A stretch of DNA of 64,000 nt from an uncultured Coriobacteriaceae bacterium (GCA_902791035.1 CADAUA010000006.1:1-64000); one strand, 5' to 3'; counted from the stretch's first letter, positions 1 through 8,500 are shown. Numbers and translations are program-made. Notes: generated by a model not told the origin, from the sequence alone.

Positions 1-1452
1 GTTGAGGCAGAAGCCCATGGTGTTGCCGGGGATGGCGTAGTTGTAGGAGTCGCCGTAGATGGTGCAGGCGTCGGTGCCCACGCAGTAGAGGTTGGGGATC
101 ACGTGGGAGTCGTCGTCCACGACCTCCATGCGGTCGTTGATCTTCACGCCGCCCAGGGTGCCGTAGGCGCCCACGTACTGCGCGCAGCAGTAGAAGGGGC
201 CGTTCTCCAGGGGCACCATGAACTGCTGCTCCTTCTCGAACTTGGCGTCAAAGTGGTTGTGGCACATCTCGTTGTACTCGGCGACGTTCTTCTCCAGGCC
301 GTCGGCGTCGATGCCCATCTGCTCGGCCAGGTCGCGCAGGTTGTCGGCCTTGGCGATCACGTGGCGGCCCATGCCGTCCACGTAGGTGGGCAGGTCGCGC
401 TCGAACTGCTCGTCGAAGCCCTCGTAGAGGTCGTCGGGGTGGACGTGGGACTTGATGTCCGGGCCGTTCTTCTTCCAGTTCTTGAGCATGCCCTCGTCGA
501 AGATGGCGAAGCCGCGCTTGCCGGGCAGGTGGTTGATGGCGTTGCCCACGAAGGTGGTGTTGTAGAGATCGTCCTCGGGCATGAAGCGCTCGCCGGTGGC
601 GTCGCACCAGTAGCAGGGCTGGCGGAAGGCGCCCTCCACGTAGAAGTGGTTCATGTTGTCGGGGAGCTGGTACATCATCTCCATGGTCACGGGCGTGTGG
701 CCTGCGCCGACCTCGTGGCACATGTTGTAGCCGTCGCCGTCCATGCCGGGCACGGCGAAGGAGTAGAGGTTCTTGCCCCATTCGAGGCCGATGAGGTCCT
801 TGATCATCTTGGCGTTGTGGCCAAAGCCGCCGGTGGCCACGATGACCTTCTTTGCGGAGACCTCGACCTCGGTGCCGTCCTCGCGGACGCCCTTGACGCC
901 GCAGACCTCGCCGTTCTCGTCGGTCATGAGGTGCTTGCCGGCGCAGTTGAACACGAACTCGGCGCCCAGGGCCTGGGCACGCTCGGTCATGCGCTTGGTC
1001 ATCGTGGTGGCCGCGCGGGGGCCGGGCATGGAGCCGTCCTCGGGCTGGACGACGTGCCAGGTGTACTCGCCGTCGGCGTAGGCGCGGGTGCGCTCGCGGG
1101 CGCGGAAGGCAGGACGCACGGAGTTGAACTTGACGCCCATGTCCTCGAGCCAGTTGATGGTGTCGCCGGACTTCCAGTAGTAGGCGCGGACCAGGCGCGG
1201 GTCCACCTGGTAGTGGGTGTAGAACATGTGGCGGCGGAAGAGCTCGCCCGGCGTGACCTCGATCATGCTCTCGTGCTGGAGACGGGAGCCGGCGCCGCAG
1301 GGGCCCATGCCCATGTTTGCCGCGCCACCGGTGTTGGAAGCCTTCTCGAGCGTGATGACCTTCGCGCCGTTCTCGGCGGCGGCGATCGTGGCGGCCAGAC
1401 CGGACAGACCGGCGGCAACGACGACGACGTCGGCCTCGTACTGCTCTGCCAT
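1..1452 (-). CDS. FAD-dependent oxidoreductase, fumarate-reductase flavoprotein family (3' end beyond window)
   Basis: This is a soluble flavoprotein of the FAD_binding_2 family, whose members (fumarate, urocanate and related reductases, and ketosteroid dehydrogenases) use FAD to reduce or form a C=C bond. The ATG at 1452 follows AAGGAGGAG. The N-terminal Rossmann segment (residues about 8-36) has AAGLSG where GxGxxG is usual, followed by NTGGAANMG-type FAD contacts. The last readable part, GDSYNYAIPGNTMG, matches the C-terminal FAD-closing segment, so only a short tail should be missing beyond base 1 after 484 codons. No signal peptide or haem motif is visible, so it is probably a cytoplasmic single-domain enzyme. 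It is separated from the acyl-kinase operon by a 31-bp repeat array but shares an upstream element with the PucR gene at 6764. The substrate cannot be assigned. Confidence 0.88.
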   Translation of the reverse strand, partial: MAEQYEADVVVVAAGLSGLAATIAAAENGAKVITLEKASNTGGAANMGMGPCGAGSRLQHESMIEVTPGELFRRHMFYTHYQVDPRLVRAYYWKSGDTINWLEDMGVKFNSVRPAFRARERTRAYADGEYTWHVVQPEDGSMPGPRAATTMTKRMTERAQALGAEFVFNCAGKHLMTDENGEVCGVKGVREDGTEVEVSAKKVIVATGGFGHNAKMIKDLIGLEWGKNLYSFAVPGMDGDGYNMCHEVGAGHTPVTMEMMYQLPDNMNHFYVEGAFRQPCYWCDATGERFMPEDDLYNTTFVGNAINHLPGKRGFAIFDEGMLKNWKKNGPDIKSHVHPDDLYEGFDEQFERDLPTYVDGMGRHVIAKADNLRDLAEQMGIDADGLEKNVAEYNEMCHNHFDAKFEKEQQFMVPLENGPFYCCAQYVGAYGTLGGVKINDRMEVVDDDSHVIPNLYCVGTDACTIYGDSYNYAIPGNTMGFCLN

Positions 1453-1521
1453 AGAACTCCTCCTTGTTCGAAGTGCCTTCGGGGCCCTCGGGCCCATCCC
1501 ACCTAAAGCTGAATGTAATTT

Positions 1522-1560
1522 CTCACGCGTTTGGGCGGCTGGCTATGTACGCTTGCACAA
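1522..1560 (-). promoter_or_regulatory. Bipartite element upstream of the flavoprotein gene (copy A)
   Basis: Read on the minus strand this is TTGTGCAAGCGTACATA, eight unrelated bases, then CCCAAACGCGTGAG. The same two half-elements with exactly the same eight-base gap occur at 6683-6721. It lies 69 bases before the flavoprotein start codon. It is probably a promoter or regulator site. The link to PucR proteins is inference. Confidence 0.55.
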
Positions 1561-1645
1561 GGTCGGCGACCGGTGGCGGCCTCCCGTCGTTCGCAGGGGC
1601 AAAAGCGCGGCGAGAAGGTCGTGCCGGAGCGGGTGCGCCCGCCAC

Positions 1646-2203
1646 ACAAGTCGGGTGTGGGCCGCAGCCCCGCCGTACAGGTCGGGTGTGGGTCGCTAGT
1701 CCGCCGCACAAGTCGGGTTTGCGGGGCCGGCCAGCCGCACAAGTCGGGTGTGGGTCGCAGCCCCGCCGCACAAGTCGGGTTTGCGGGGCCGGCCAGCCGC
1801 ACAAGTCGGGTTTGGGTCGCAGCCCCGCCGCACAAGTCGGGTTTGCGGGGCCGGCCAGCCGCACAAGTCGGGTTTGGGTCGCTTGTCCGCCGCACAAGTC
1901 GGGTTTGGGTCGCTTGTCCGCCGCACAAGTCGGGTTTGCGGGGCCGGCCAACCGCACAAGTCCGATGTGCGTGGCTAGTCCGCCGCACAAGTCGGGTTTG
2001 GGTCGCAGCCCCGCCGCACAAGTCGGGTTTGGGTCGCAGCCCCGCCGCACAAGCCGGGTTTGCGGGGCCAGCCCGCCGCACAAGCCGGGTTTGCGGGGCC
2101 GGCCAGCCGCACAGGTCGGGTTTGGGTCGCAGCCCCGCCGCACAAGTCGGGTTTGCGGGGCCGGCCAACCGCACAAGCCGGGTTTGCGGGGCCGGCCAAG
2201 CCT
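1646..2203. repeat. 31-bp tandem array, 18 units
   Basis: The core ACAAGTCGGGTKTG recurs at exactly 31-base steps from 1646 to 2173 with no slip in phase. The rest of each unit is drawn from a few alternatives: GGTCGCAGCCCCG, CGGGGCCGGCCAGC or GGTCGCTTGTCCG. The array fills most of the gap between the flavoprotein gene and the acyl kinase gene. Because 31 is not a multiple of three, long open frames run through it in every frame, which look spurious. Its function is unknown. Confidence 0.9.
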
Positions 2204-2251
2204 CTCTGCTGCGATGCCCTGGCACAGACACACGTCCGCAGCCGTGCCACC

Positions 2252-3376
2252 CTACTCGAAGCAGGCGAAACCGCTGAATACCGGCACGCCCGTGTACTCC
2301 TTGGCCTCCTCCTGGCCCGTGAGCACGCGCACCGCGCCGGCCGCCATGGCCTCGAGCTCGAACTCGCCAGGGTACGCGTACACCGGGGCGATCCACTCGC
2401 AGCCCTCGCGGATGTAGTCCACGAGCTCCTGGTTGTGCACCATGCCGCCACCCAGGAGAATCGCGTCCACGTGGCCGTGCAGCACGCCCGCCATGCTGGC
2501 GACGTACTTCACGATCTGATACTCCATGGCGCTCCACGCACGCGCCGCGGCCTCGTCGCCCGCGGCTGCGCGCTCGCTCACCTCGCGGGCGTCGCTCGTG
2601 CCCAGAAGGTCCACGAAGCCGCCCTCGCGCTGGCAGAGCCGCCGCGTGGAGTTGATGCCGTGCTCCTCCAGGTACTTGAAGGCCTCGATCACCGGCACCG
2701 CACCACAGCGCGTGGGGGTCATGGGGCCCTCGCCGCCCACGATGTCGTAGCCGTCCACCATGCGGCCATGCTGGTGCGCGCTTATCGATATGCCGCCGCC
2801 GATGTGACACACGATGTAGTCGGAGTCCTCGTAGCGGCGTCCCTGCGAGGCCGCGTGTCGGATGGCCGTCTCCTTGAGGTTGAGCGCGTGCAGGTGGACG
2901 TTGCGGTAGACGCCGCGGATGCCCGTCATGCGTGCGTCGTCGCAGAGCTCGTCGGTGTCGGGCGGGTTCACCACGAAGCACGGGGCGCCGCCCGGGCGCG
3001 AGAAGAGCGCGAACTCGTGGGCAAGCTGGCTTCCCAGCTGGGCCGGGTGCGCCACGCCGTTGGCACCGCGCAGGGCGTGGTCCAGCAGCACGGGGCCCAC
3101 CTCGTAGACGCCGCCCTCCACGGGCAGGAGGCCGCCGCCGCGACCCACGAAGGCGTCGACGGTCTTGAGGACCACGTCGTGGCGACCCAGCACCTCAAGG
3201 ATCTGGTCGCGCCGATAGGGCATCTGGTCGGAGATGGTGCGGTAGGTCTTGAGCTTGGCCGCATCGTGCTGGACGTTCTCGGTAAAGACGGGCTCGCTGC
3301 CGTCAAAGAGGCCCACTTTGGTGCTCGTGGAGCCGGGGTTGATCACCAGGACGCGATAGACCTTGTCGTCAGCCAT
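2252..3376 (-). CDS. buk: Butyrate/acyl kinase (acetokinase family), copy 1
   Basis: This enzyme makes ATP and a carboxylic acid from an acyl phosphate in the cytoplasm. The 374-residue protein has the acetokinase-family signatures: NPGSTSTKVG near residue 13, the nucleotide and substrate segment CHIGGGISISAHQHGRMVDG near 190-210, and LLGGGMVH near 310. Overall it resembles butyrate kinases more than acetate kinases, being shorter and having the PDTDEL motif. It starts three bases after the phosphotransacylase stop, so the two are co-transcribed and probably act in sequence: acyl-CoA to acyl phosphate to acid plus ATP. A second kinase lies at 14764. The true acyl substrate may be branched, aromatic or hydroxylated. 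Butyrate is only the family name. Confidence 0.9.
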   Translation of the reverse strand: MADDKVYRVLVINPGSTSTKVGLFDGSEPVFTENVQHDAAKLKTYRTISDQMPYRRDQILEVLGRHDVVLKTVDAFVGRGGGLLPVEGGVYEVGPVLLDHALRGANGVAHPAQLGSQLAHEFALFSRPGGAPCFVVNPPDTDELCDDARMTGIRGVYRNVHLHALNLKETAIRHAASQGRRYEDSDYIVCHIGGGISISAHQHGRMVDGYDIVGGEGPMTPTRCGAVPVIEAFKYLEEHGINSTRRLCQREGGFVDLLGTSDAREVSERAAAGDEAAARAWSAMEYQIVKYVASMAGVLHGHVDAILLGGGMVHNQELVDYIREGCEWIAPVYAYPGEFELEAMAAGAVRVLTGQEEAKEYTGVPVFSGFACFE

Positions 3377-3379
3377 CTC

Positions 3380-4393
3380 TCATGCCTCCTTCGCGGCGAG
3401 TGCCTGCGCACGCACGCAGCTCATGGTCACGTTGCCCACGACCTCGGACACGGGCGCCGAGCGCGAGCAGTCACACACGATCTTCTTGAAGCCCTGGAGC
3501 ATGGGGCCGTAGGCGTTGGCGTGGCCGAACTGCTGCACCAGCTTGACGCCCACGTTGCCGCAGTTGAGGTCGGGCCAGATGATGATGTTTGCCTGGCCGG
3601 CCACCGCGGACTCGCGCTTGACCTTGTGGGCCGCGACCTTGGGGTTGATGGCGGAGTCGAGCTGGAACTCGCCGTCGATGGCCAGGTCGGGCCGGGCCGC
3701 CTGAGCCAGGTCGCGGGCGGCCTGGACCTTCTGGACCATGTCACCGGAGCCGGAGCCGCAGGTGGAGAAGGAGAGAAGGGCGCAGCGGGCGTCGGTGCCC
3801 GTGAGGGCCTTCCACGTGTCGCAGGCGGAGATGGCTATGGAGGCCTCCTGCTCGGGCGTGGGGTTCTGGCACACGGCCGAGTCGCCGAAGCCCAGAAGCG
3901 ACCCTGCGGAGCCCTCGTAGCCGGGGATGTCGAAGATGCCCACCGAGGAGATGACGTCGATGCCGTCGGCCAGGCCGATGATGGTCTGCCCACCCAGGAT
4001 CACGTCGCCCGTGGGGCAGTCGATGCCGCCGAAGGTCACGTCCACGTCGCCCAGGGCCTGCATCATGAGGGCGCGCTCCATGGGGCGCACCACGCGGCGG
4101 CGGACGCCCTTGGACTTCCAGGGGTTGCTGGGCAGGGCCTCGTAGCGCTGGGCGAAGGCCTCGTTGGCCTCGGCGTCGGCCAGGTCCACCAGCGTGACGC
4201 CTGTGAGGTCGGCGCCCTGCGCCTCGGCGTTGGCGCGGATGGCGGCGGCGTCGCCCACCACGGTGCAGACTGCCACGCCCGTTGCCTGGCACTCGGCCAC
4301 GGCCTTGATCATGGTGGGGTTGTCCCCCTCGAAGAACGCGACGCGCTGGGGGTTGGCCTTGGCGCGCTCGCGCACGGACTCCATCAGGTCCAT
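3380..4393 (-). CDS. ptb: Phosphate butyryltransferase-like phosphotransacylase, copy 1
   Basis: This member of the PTA_PTB family converts acyl-CoA (or possibly acyl-ACP) and phosphate into acyl phosphate. The start at 4393 was chosen because AAAGGA lies six bases upstream. An ATG at 4408 is in frame but has no such site. The 337-residue protein has the family's C-terminal signature region (DGEFQLDSAINPKVA, then WPDLNCGNVGVKL with the conserved Asn) and the single-domain length of Ptb rather than the longer Pta. It is directly followed by the kinase gene at 3376. Upstream it is preceded by a 31-bp palindrome and an acyl carrier protein gene, all on the same strand. Substrate range cannot be read from sequence. 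Confidence 0.88.
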   Translation of the reverse strand: MDLMESVRERAKANPQRVAFFEGDNPTMIKAVAECQATGVAVCTVVGDAAAIRANAEAQGADLTGVTLVDLADAEANEAFAQRYEALPSNPWKSKGVRRRVVRPMERALMMQALGDVDVTFGGIDCPTGDVILGGQTIIGLADGIDVISSVGIFDIPGYEGSAGSLLGFGDSAVCQNPTPEQEASIAISACDTWKALTGTDARCALLSFSTCGSGSGDMVQKVQAARDLAQAARPDLAIDGEFQLDSAINPKVAAHKVKRESAVAGQANIIIWPDLNCGNVGVKLVQQFGHANAYGPMLQGFKKIVCDCSRSAPVSEVVGNVTMSCVRAQALAAKEA

Positions 4394-4472
4394 GTGGGTT
4401 CCTTTCATATGACGGGAGGTGCCCCGCAGGAGGCACCTCCTCGGTACCGGTCGCTCTGCATCAATAATTGAA

Positions 4473-4503
4473 TGTCACAGAAGTGTCTGACACTTTTGTG
4501 ACA
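4473..4503. repeat. Dispersed palindrome, TGTCACA family
   Basis: A 31-bp near-perfect palindrome (TGTCACAGAAGTGTC ... GACACTTTTGTGACA) abuts the stop codon of the acyl carrier protein gene. Copies lie at 9804, 13456, 18498 and 18541. No T-run follows, so it is better read as a REP-like element than a standard terminator. Confidence 0.8.
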
Positions 4504-4740
4504 CTACTCGGCCTCCTCGGCCACGCGGGCAACGAGCTCGCCGAAGGTGTGCATGTTCATGATCTCGGACACGGTGACCTCGGCGTCCAGCTCGTTCTCG
4601 ATCATCGAGGTGAGCGCGATCATCTTCATGCTCTGCTTGCCCAGCTCGTCGAAGGTCGTGTCGGGCGTGATCTCGCCATCGAACTTGTAGGCCTCCTTGG
4701 CGAAGGCGGCCACCTGCGCGAAAAGCTCCTCGTTCTCCAT
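4504..4740 (-). CDS. Acyl carrier protein, copy 1
   Basis: This 78-residue acidic protein has the acyl/peptidyl carrier fold pattern: helix, a loop ending in DELGKQSMKM, then a helix and a C-terminal helix. Ser37 in the motif LGKQSMKM stands where the phosphopantetheine serine of the usual DSL motif is found. The neighbouring Asp is replaced by Gln, so it is a divergent carrier rather than the fatty-acid AcpP. A GGAG-type ribosome site lies upstream. It sits between the DUF35 gene and the phosphotransacylase, which suggests it carries the intermediate handled by the thiolase. The phosphopantetheinyl transferase at 23502 could activate it. That link is inferred from the window's content. Confidence 0.85.
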   Translation of the reverse strand: MENEELFAQVAAFAKEAYKFDGEITPDTTFDELGKQSMKMIALTSMIENELDAEVTVSEIMNMHTFGELVARVAEEAE

Positions 4741-4786
4741 CTTCGTTCTCCTTCCAGAACCTCAGGTTATAAGTTCCCGTACCTCT

Positions 4787-4815
4787 GGGCACCAGGGGAG
4801 TACCCCCTAGTGCCC
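4787..4815. repeat. Dispersed palindrome, GGGCAC...GTGCCC family
   Basis: GGGCACCAGGGG, a short AGTA loop, then CCCCCTAGTGCCC forms a strong hairpin between the DUF35 gene and the acyl carrier protein gene. Related copies lie at 10394, 10429, 14664, 14702, 21081 and, split in two, at 27872/27973. Confidence 0.75.
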
Positions 4816-4828
4816 GCGGCCAGCCCAG

Positions 4829-5299
4829 CTACTCCGCGGTGACCTCGTCGAGCTCGAAGCAGGGCTCGTACCAGGTGAGCGTCTCCTCGGCGCCGGGCTT
4901 GACGGGCACCACGCGCTCGACCGTCTTGAGGTGCACGCCGATGGTCTCGTGGTTGGCGTACAGACGCTCCTGCAGACCCTTGACGACCTTCTTCTTGCCG
5001 CAGAAGACCACGAAGCTGTACTCGGCGCCCTCGTCCAGCTTGACCTTGCCATAGCCATAGGGCTCGACAGCCTTGAGATAGGGCTTGTCGTTCTGGATGC
5101 CGGGAACCACGAAGGACTCCAGGGTGCCATGACCGGAGAGCTCCACCCACTCGGTCGCGTGGTAGCCGCAGGCGTTGCAGCCCAGGTGGGGCGGGAACTC
5201 GATGGCGCCGCACTCGGGGCACTTGCGGCCCATCAGCTTGCCCTCGGCGAGCGCGTCGTAGAACTTCTTGGTGATGGGCTCCATATCTTTGAGAAGCAT
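4829..5299 (-). CDS. DUF35 / OB-fold zinc-ribbon partner of thiolase
   Basis: This is a 156-residue protein with an N-terminal rubredoxin-like zinc ribbon (Cys27, Cys30, Cys41, Cys44) followed by the OB-fold DUF35 domain. Proteins of this type form complexes with thiolase-like enzymes and are thought to help channel acyl groups, as in PhlB with PhlC, ChsH2 with Ltp2, and the archaeal thiolase complex. The start at 5299 follows AAGGAGG. The gene lies 34 bases downstream of the thiolase stop on the same strand, so the pair should be co-expressed. As sequenced, a one-base loss in the thiolase gene places the thiolase reading frame in frame with this protein, so a read-through fusion is formally possible. 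Confidence 0.86.
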   Translation of the reverse strand: MLLKDMEPITKKFYDALAEGKLMGRKCPECGAIEFPPHLGCNACGYHATEWVELSGHGTLESFVVPGIQNDKPYLKAVEPYGYGKVKLDEGAEYSFVVFCGKKKVVKGLQERLYANHETIGVHLKTVERVVPVKPGAEETLTWYEPCFELDEVTAE

Positions 5300-5333
5300 G
5301 ACTTCCTCCTTTTGGGGATTCTCGTGGGGGCGT

Positions 5334-6547
5334 TTACTCGACCGTGCGCAGGATCTGGCAGCGGATGTTCTGGCCGCCGCCGAAGCCGCGCAGGAAGGTG
5401 GTGCGGGGAGCCTTGGGCATCTGGTTGACGGCCTCGCCGCGCATCTGCTTGACGGCCTCGTAGATGTCCGCCACGCCGGAGGCGCCGTGGGCATGGCCGA
5501 AGTTGCAGCGGCCGCCGTTGGTGTTGATGGGCTTGTCGGAGTCGTAGGCGTAGCGGCCCTCGATGGCGTACTTCCAGGACTCGCCGCGGGGCCGGGCTTG
5601 ACGCCGGTGTACTCGTAGACCTGGGCGGCGCCGTCCTTGGTGCCGTTGTACTCGTTGTCGGCGGTGGCGCCCTCGTAGGCCGCGGCGCCGGTGCCCAGGA
5701 CCTCGATGATCTTGTGGTCGAGGCCGCGCGCCTTGGCCATCTCGGTCGGCATGACCACCACGGCGGCGGCGCCGTCGCACTTGATCTCGAAGCCGGTGAC
5801 GCGCAGGTACTGGGTGACCTTGGGGTTGCCGAAGCTCTTGAGGTAGGCGTCGGCGTCGGGCAGGCCGTTCTCGGCGGCCAGCTCCTCGAAGGTCTTCTCG
5901 GAGAAGCCGAGCGGGTTGGCAACGGCCTCGCGGCGCAGGACCTTGGAGATGCCGTTCAGGGCGTCGTCGATCTGCTCGGCAGTGAGACCGTACTCCCAGC
6001 GGTACTTGTTCACCCAGTTGTCGAAGGAGATGCCGAAGGCCGAGTCGAAGGCGCGGCCGTAGGCGCGGTCGTAGACCATGGGGATGGTCGGGAGCATCTC
6101 GCTGAGCGGGAAGTCGCGGCGGTAGCAGCCGGGGGCGTTGACCACGGGCAGGGAGGCCGCGAGGTCCACGGCGCCAGAGAGCACGATGTCGTAGCTGCCG
6201 GAGGCGACCGCCTGGACGGCCTCCTGGAGGGCGACGTAGCCGGTGCAGCAGGCCTCAGAGTGGTGAACGGAGCCGATGCCGCGGACGCCGAACCAGTCGG
6301 CGACCTGCATGTTGGGGGTCAGGGAGTCGCCGATCAGGTAGGGGTTGGCGGCGCCGTGATAGAAGTACTGGATGTCGCGAGGCTCGAGCCCCGCGTCCTG
6401 GATGGCCTCGAGGGCCGCATAGCCAAAGGCCGAGCCCTCGTCCATGCCCTTGGTCTCGGGGTGGTCCTCGTAGTTCTTGAAGGGTACGCAGCCCACGCCC
6501 ACGATCGAGACGCTGCGCGACTGCTTGCCAAGCCTCACGTTGTTCAT
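5334..6547 (-). CDS. Thiolase family protein, frameshifted near 5588-5591 as sequenced
   Basis: This is a thiolase of the SCP2/lipid-transfer type, about 404 residues when the frame is restored. The ATG at 6547 follows GAGAGGAC. The first frame carries the nucleophile region SEACCTGYVALQ, with Cys in the thiolase ACxxG position. The second frame carries GHAHGASG with the catalytic His and ends at 5334 with GFGGGQ. The two parts join at a run of four G on the plus strand (5588-5591). One more base would give KPGPRGESWKYA and an intact enzyme. As written, the ribosome would enter an alanine/proline-rich out-of-frame stretch and continue into the DUF35 gene. Either a recent mutation or a sequencing indel is possible. 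The reaction is either thiolytic C-C cleavage or condensation, with DUF35 as partner. Confidence 0.85.
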
Positions 6548-6682
6548 GCCCGTCCTCTCGCCAATCCCATCCTGCCGTGCCGTGTGGTGCCGGTGCGCCA
6601 ACCCGCCCGCGGTGCCGCTCGCCGAGCGTGCGAGCCACCGGCCCTCGCATCGTTATGTTCCCACGGCAAGTGGGCCCTGTCT

Positions 6683-6721
6683 TTGTGTAAGCTCACATAC
6701 TGTTTGTCCCAAACGCGAGAG
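6683..6721 (+). promoter_or_regulatory. Bipartite element upstream of the first PucR gene (copy B)
   Basis: This is TTGTGTAAGCTCACATA, eight bases, then CCCAAACGCGAGAG. It matches copy A (1522-1560) at 27 of 31 informative positions with the same gap. It lies 42 bases before the PucR start and in the divergent space facing the thiolase operon, so it could control both directions. The first half contains a dyad, TGTG-TAAGCT-CACA. Confidence 0.55.
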
Positions 6722-6763
6722 GACGTCGGGTGATGGCCCGATGGCAGGCTGGGGGTACGCCAC

Positions 6764-8374
6764 ATGAAGGTGCAGGCGCTGATGGACCGGCTGCCGGCGG
6801 GCAGCGTTGCCGCGGAGAGGTACGCCGACCCCGAGCGCGAGGTCTACACGCTGGGCTTTCTCACCTTCGACGCCCAGGAGCTCCGGCCTGACGTCCTCTA
6901 CTTCGGAGACCCCACGCAGCTGCCCGAGACCCTGGCGCCAGACGCCTTCGGCAACTTCCTCGTGTACGGGGGCGAGCCAGACGAGGTCCTTGGGCAGGCA
7001 AACAACGTCAACATGGTCACCCTCACCCCCGACGCCGACCCCTACGCCTGCTACAACGCCCTCCAGGCCTTCTTCTTGGAAAACGTGGAGGTCACCGACA
7101 AGGTCCGTCGCATGCTCACGGCCCACTTCTCCAACAACGGGCTCCAATACCTGGTGGAGGAGGCCTCGCTAGCGCTCGACAACCCCATCTTCGTGGTGGA
7201 CACGAGCTACCACTACGTGGCCTACCACCTGGGCGACCTGGAGGCCGACGACACGCGCTTTGGCGAGGTCATGCGCCAGGAGATGCGCTACCAGTCCATC
7301 CTGGAGTCGGGCGTGGGCTACATCGAGCGCGAGCGCATAGACGAGAAGCTCGCCCGCCAGCGCGGCCCCCTCGTGGCCTACAACGACAACCTGGGCCTCG
7401 AGGCCATGACGGGTGCCGTGATGGTGCACGGCGTGTGCCTGGCGCACGTCTTCATGGCGGCGCGCAACCACCCCTTTGGCGAGGTGGACCGCGAGTGCTT
7501 TGCGCGGCTTGTGCACTTCGTGGGCCAGGAGCTGCAGAAGCTGCCCGTCTTCGAGACCAGCCGGGGCCAGATGTGGTCCTACTTCCTCTCCAACCTCCTG
7601 GACGACGAGCAGCCCAGCCCCGCCGTGGTGGAGCGGCGCCTCGAGGTGCTGGACTACCATCCCTGGCCCCGGCTCTACGTGGTCGTGCTCAAGCCGAAGG
7701 AGGGCCTGCTGGCGCCCGAAAGCGCCGCGAACGTGCGCAACCAGCTCACGGCGATCCTGGCGCACAGCCTCTCGGCCCTCTACCACGGCGAGCTCGTGCT
7801 GGTCATAAACCGTCACGAGGGCGAGCGCCTGGGCGACTACGCGGAGGCGACCCTGCGCAAGGTCGCGCAGCTCAATGGCCTCGAGGTGGGCGTGAGCAAC
7901 GCGTTCGAGAAGCTCGTGGACATCCGGACCTACCATCAGCAGGCCAGAAGCGCGATCGAGTACGGCGGCCTGGTGAGCCACGCCATAGACGACCACGGCC
8001 TCTACCACTACCGCGACTACGCCTACGTGCAGATGCTGGCTGTGACGGGGCGCGGGCACGACCTGCTGACCTTCTGCCACCCTGCCCTGCGCAAGCTCCT
8101 TGACTACGACAAGGCCCACGGCGCCGACCTCATGGAGACCCTCTTCGAGTACCTGCAGTGCGCGGGCAACACCACGCGCGCGGCCGCCATGCTCAACCTG
8201 CACAAGAACACCCTGCTCTACCGGCTCAATCGCATCCGCGAGATCATGGGGACGGACCTGTCGTCGGGCGAGGAGTGCTTCCAGCTCATGTTCTCCTTCC
8301 GCGTCCTGCTGTACCTGGGGCTCTACGTGCCCAGGATCCGCGTGAAGCGCTCCGACCTCCGCAAGCCGGAGTGA
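6764..8374 (+). CDS. PucR/CdaR-type transcriptional regulator, copy 1
   Basis: This 536-residue DNA-binding regulator has a C-terminal PucR helix-turn-helix (HTH_30) at about residues 465-515, containing NTTRAAAMLNLHKNTLLYRLNRI. The central region (about 130-440) resembles the GGDEF-like/CdaR sensory part of the family, and a distinct N-terminal domain covers about 1-110. The family generally activates nearby catabolic genes in response to a metabolite. It is transcribed divergently from the thiolase-DUF35-ACP-Ptb-Buk operon, which is its most likely target. The bipartite element 42 bases upstream also occurs before the flavoprotein gene, hinting at a small regulon. A second member of the family lies at 11820-13439. 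Confidence 0.87.
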   Translation: MKVQALMDRLPAGSVAAERYADPEREVYTLGFLTFDAQELRPDVLYFGDPTQLPETLAPDAFGNFLVYGGEPDEVLGQANNVNMVTLTPDADPYACYNALQAFFLENVEVTDKVRRMLTAHFSNNGLQYLVEEASLALDNPIFVVDTSYHYVAYHLGDLEADDTRFGEVMRQEMRYQSILESGVGYIERERIDEKLARQRGPLVAYNDNLGLEAMTGAVMVHGVCLAHVFMAARNHPFGEVDRECFARLVHFVGQELQKLPVFETSRGQMWSYFLSNLLDDEQPSPAVVERRLEVLDYHPWPRLYVVVLKPKEGLLAPESAANVRNQLTAILAHSLSALYHGELVLVINRHEGERLGDYAEATLRKVAQLNGLEVGVSNAFEKLVDIRTYHQQARSAIEYGGLVSHAIDDHGLYHYRDYAYVQMLAVTGRGHDLLTFCHPALRKLLDYDKAHGADLMETLFEYLQCAGNTTRAAAMLNLHKNTLLYRLNRIREIMGTDLSSGEECFQLMFSFRVLLYLGLYVPRIRVKRSDLRKPE

Positions 8375-8378
8375 CGTG

Positions 8379-8472
8379 ACGCCACCTCGGTCCTGCTGTC
8401 ACGCCACCTCGGTCCTGCTGTCACGCCACCTCGGTCCTGCCTGTCACGCCACCTCGGTCCTGCCTGTCACGC
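8379..8472. repeat. 22-bp tandem repeat, four copies
   Basis: The core ACGCCACCTCGGTCCTGC begins at 8379, 8401, 8423 and 8446 (steps of 22, 22 and 23), directly after the PucR stop codon. Its function is unknown. Confidence 0.85.
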
Positions 8473-8500
8473 CCCGGCCATCACGCCGGCCACAGGAAAC

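Noticed and set aside
103-1506. Long plus-strand open frame opposite the flavoprotein gene
   Set aside because: It is an antisense shadow in GC-rich DNA, with His/Val/Leu-rich content and no family motif. The minus strand has all FAD-binding motifs.
1646-2203. CRISPR array (31-bp repeats)
   Set aside because: The variable parts are only 13-14 bases and come from a few fixed types, not unique spacers.
1503-2981. Minus-strand frame of 492 codons through the 31-bp array
   Set aside because: It is open only because repeats lacking stops are read in every frame, and it overlaps the kinase gene out of frame.
2060-4471. 803-codon plus-strand open frame over the Buk and Ptb genes
   Set aside because: The sequence is low-complexity His/Ala/Val/Gly on the opposite strand to two well-defined enzymes.
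5334-6547. Programmed ribosomal frameshifting in the thiolase gene
   Set aside because: The shift point is a plain C/G run with no typical slippery heptamer, and thiolases are not known to use it. Mutation or read error is simpler.
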